A stretch of DNA of 5,196 nucleotides from an uncultured Roseovarius sp. (GTDB taxonomy: Bacteria; Pseudomonadota; Alphaproteobacteria; Rhodobacterales; Rhodobacteraceae), in assembly GCA_913055965.1 (NCBI GenBank), contig CAJXKX010000187.1:1-5196 (forward strand). The letters are read 5' to 3'. This document shows positions 4,681 to 5,196 of the stretch, in pieces (within the stretch, counting starts at the first letter, position 1; the number at the start of each line of letters is the position of its first letter). Below the pieces are notes generated by a model that saw only the letters and a program-made list of their open reading frames with translations, did not search any database and was not told the DNA's origin. Both the position numbers and the translations under genes were made by a program.

Positions 4681-5196
4681 GCCGCTGACATTGGGCTTCG
4701 ACACATCGGCCGCGCATTGCGCGGCCGCTTTGCTGTCGGGCGAGCGCGTGCTGGCCGCCCGCGCCGACGAGATGGCGCGCGGACAGGCCGAACGACTCGT
4801 GCCGCTCTTGGAGGAGGTGCTGGCCGAGGCGGGTGCTGCGTGGCGCGATCTCGACCGGATCGGCGTCGGCATCGGCCCGGGCAATTTCACCGGCATCCGG
4901 ATCGCGGTCGCCACGGCGCGGGGCCTGTCGCTCTCGCTCGGGATTCCGTCTGTTGGAATCAATGCTTTCGAGGTGATCCGCGCAGGCGGCTTGCCCGGCA
5001 CGCCCGCCGTGCCAGCGCCACGCGGGATGCTGCATGTCGCACAGGACGGCGCGCGGCCCACGCTGATCGCGGCCGCCGATCTTGCCGACCCGGTCCTGCT
5101 GCCCCCACCCGCCGAAATGGCGCAGCGGATCGCGGCCCTCGCACAGGCGACCCCCGAAAACACGCCCCTGCCCGCGCCGCTCTATGCCCGGCCCGC
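4670..5196 (+). CDS. tsaB: tRNA threonylcarbamoyladenosine biosynthesis protein TsaB, C-terminus cut by window edge
   Basis: TsaB (YeaZ) is the non-catalytic partner of TsaD in making the t6A modification at position 37 of ANN-decoding tRNAs. It has an ASKHA-type fold. The frame reads MGSEPLTLGFDTSAAHCAAA from a TTG codon at 4670, and GGAGG at 4656-4660 is 9 nt upstream. The frame is closed by TGA at 4652-4654, and no ATG or GTG lies between, so TTG is the best start. LTLGFDTS (6-13) is the first strand motif, and GIGPGNFTGIRIAVATARGL (67-86) is the TsaB signature (usually GPGSFTGxRIG; here S is N72). The segment APRGMLHVA (116-124) corresponds to the usual DARRGEVY, with the aspartate apparently replaced by proline. 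LYARP at the window edge resembles the conserved P-x-Y-x-R-P end motif, so few residues are missing: 175 complete codons are visible. The start overlaps nfuA by 11 bp. Confidence 0.93.
   Translation, partial: MGSEPLTLGFDTSAAHCAAALLSGERVLAARADEMARGQAERLVPLLEEVLAEAGAAWRDLDRIGVGIGPGNFTGIRIAVATARGLSLSLGIPSVGINAFEVIRAGGLPGTPAVPAPRGMLHVAQDGARPTLIAAADLADPVLLPPPAEMAQRIAALAQATPENTPLPAPLYARP
4708..4726 (+). repeat. Perfect 8-bp GC inverted repeat with 3-nt loop inside early tsaB
   Basis: GGCCGCGC (4708-4715), ATT, GCGCGGCC (4719-4726) forms a very stable predicted RNA hairpin 28 nt past the nfuA stop and within tsaB codons 13-19. It is followed by GCTTTGCT, a poor U-tract. It has the shape of a terminator stem but is inside coding sequence, so it may act as a partial attenuator, a 3'-end stabiliser of nfuA mRNA, or may simply reflect Ala-rich codon choice (SAAHCAA). 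Confidence 0.5.

Noticed and set aside
1..5196. A novel defence, mobile or biosynthetic system
   Set aside because: All but one gene belong to familiar housekeeping families, composition is even, and no repeats, integrase, transposase or toxin-antitoxin pair is visible.

Overview
The window is high-GC DNA (roughly two thirds G+C by eye) that looks like an ordinary core-genome segment of an alphaproteobacterium, most likely of the Rhodobacterales. This rests on the recalled resemblance of its GreA, NFU1-type NfuA, short UspA and TsaB proteins to those of that group, on the ETF:ubiquinone oxidoreductase of the mitochondrial type, and on a site resembling the alphaproteobacterial Irr iron-control element. 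I see no insertion sequence, phage gene, CRISPR array, tRNA or rRNA, and no patch of clearly foreign base composition.

Layout. Bases 1-1622 hold a leftward gene for electron-transfer flavoprotein:ubiquinone oxidoreductase, complete at its start and cut by the window edge a few codons before its stop. A 282-bp divergent intergenic region (1623-1904) separates it from a rightward series of five genes: greA (1905-2375), an unassigned two-helix membrane protein (2392-3396), a short universal-stress protein (3517-3972), an NFU1-type iron-sulfur carrier nfuA (4117-4680) and the start of tsaB (from a TTG codon at 4670 to the window edge). greA and the membrane protein are 16 bp apart and probably co-transcribed. 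uspA follows after 120 bp with its own strong ribosome-binding site. nfuA has a 144-bp leader with a promoter candidate and the Irr-like palindrome. tsaB overlaps the end of nfuA by 11 bp.

How the parts relate. ETF-QO is a membrane-associated [4Fe-4S] flavoprotein that passes electrons from fatty-acid and amino-acid dehydrogenases to ubiquinone, and NfuA-type carriers deliver [4Fe-4S] clusters to such enzymes, so the two may be functionally linked although they are not in one operon. greA (transcript cleavage), uspA (stress) and tsaB (tRNA t6A synthesis) are housekeeping genes. No previously undescribed multi-gene system is evident. The points most worth a second look are the Irr-like site before nfuA, a perfect hairpin inside the first codons of tsaB just past the nfuA stop, a 15-bp palindrome in the ETF-QO leader, and the uncharacterised membrane protein.
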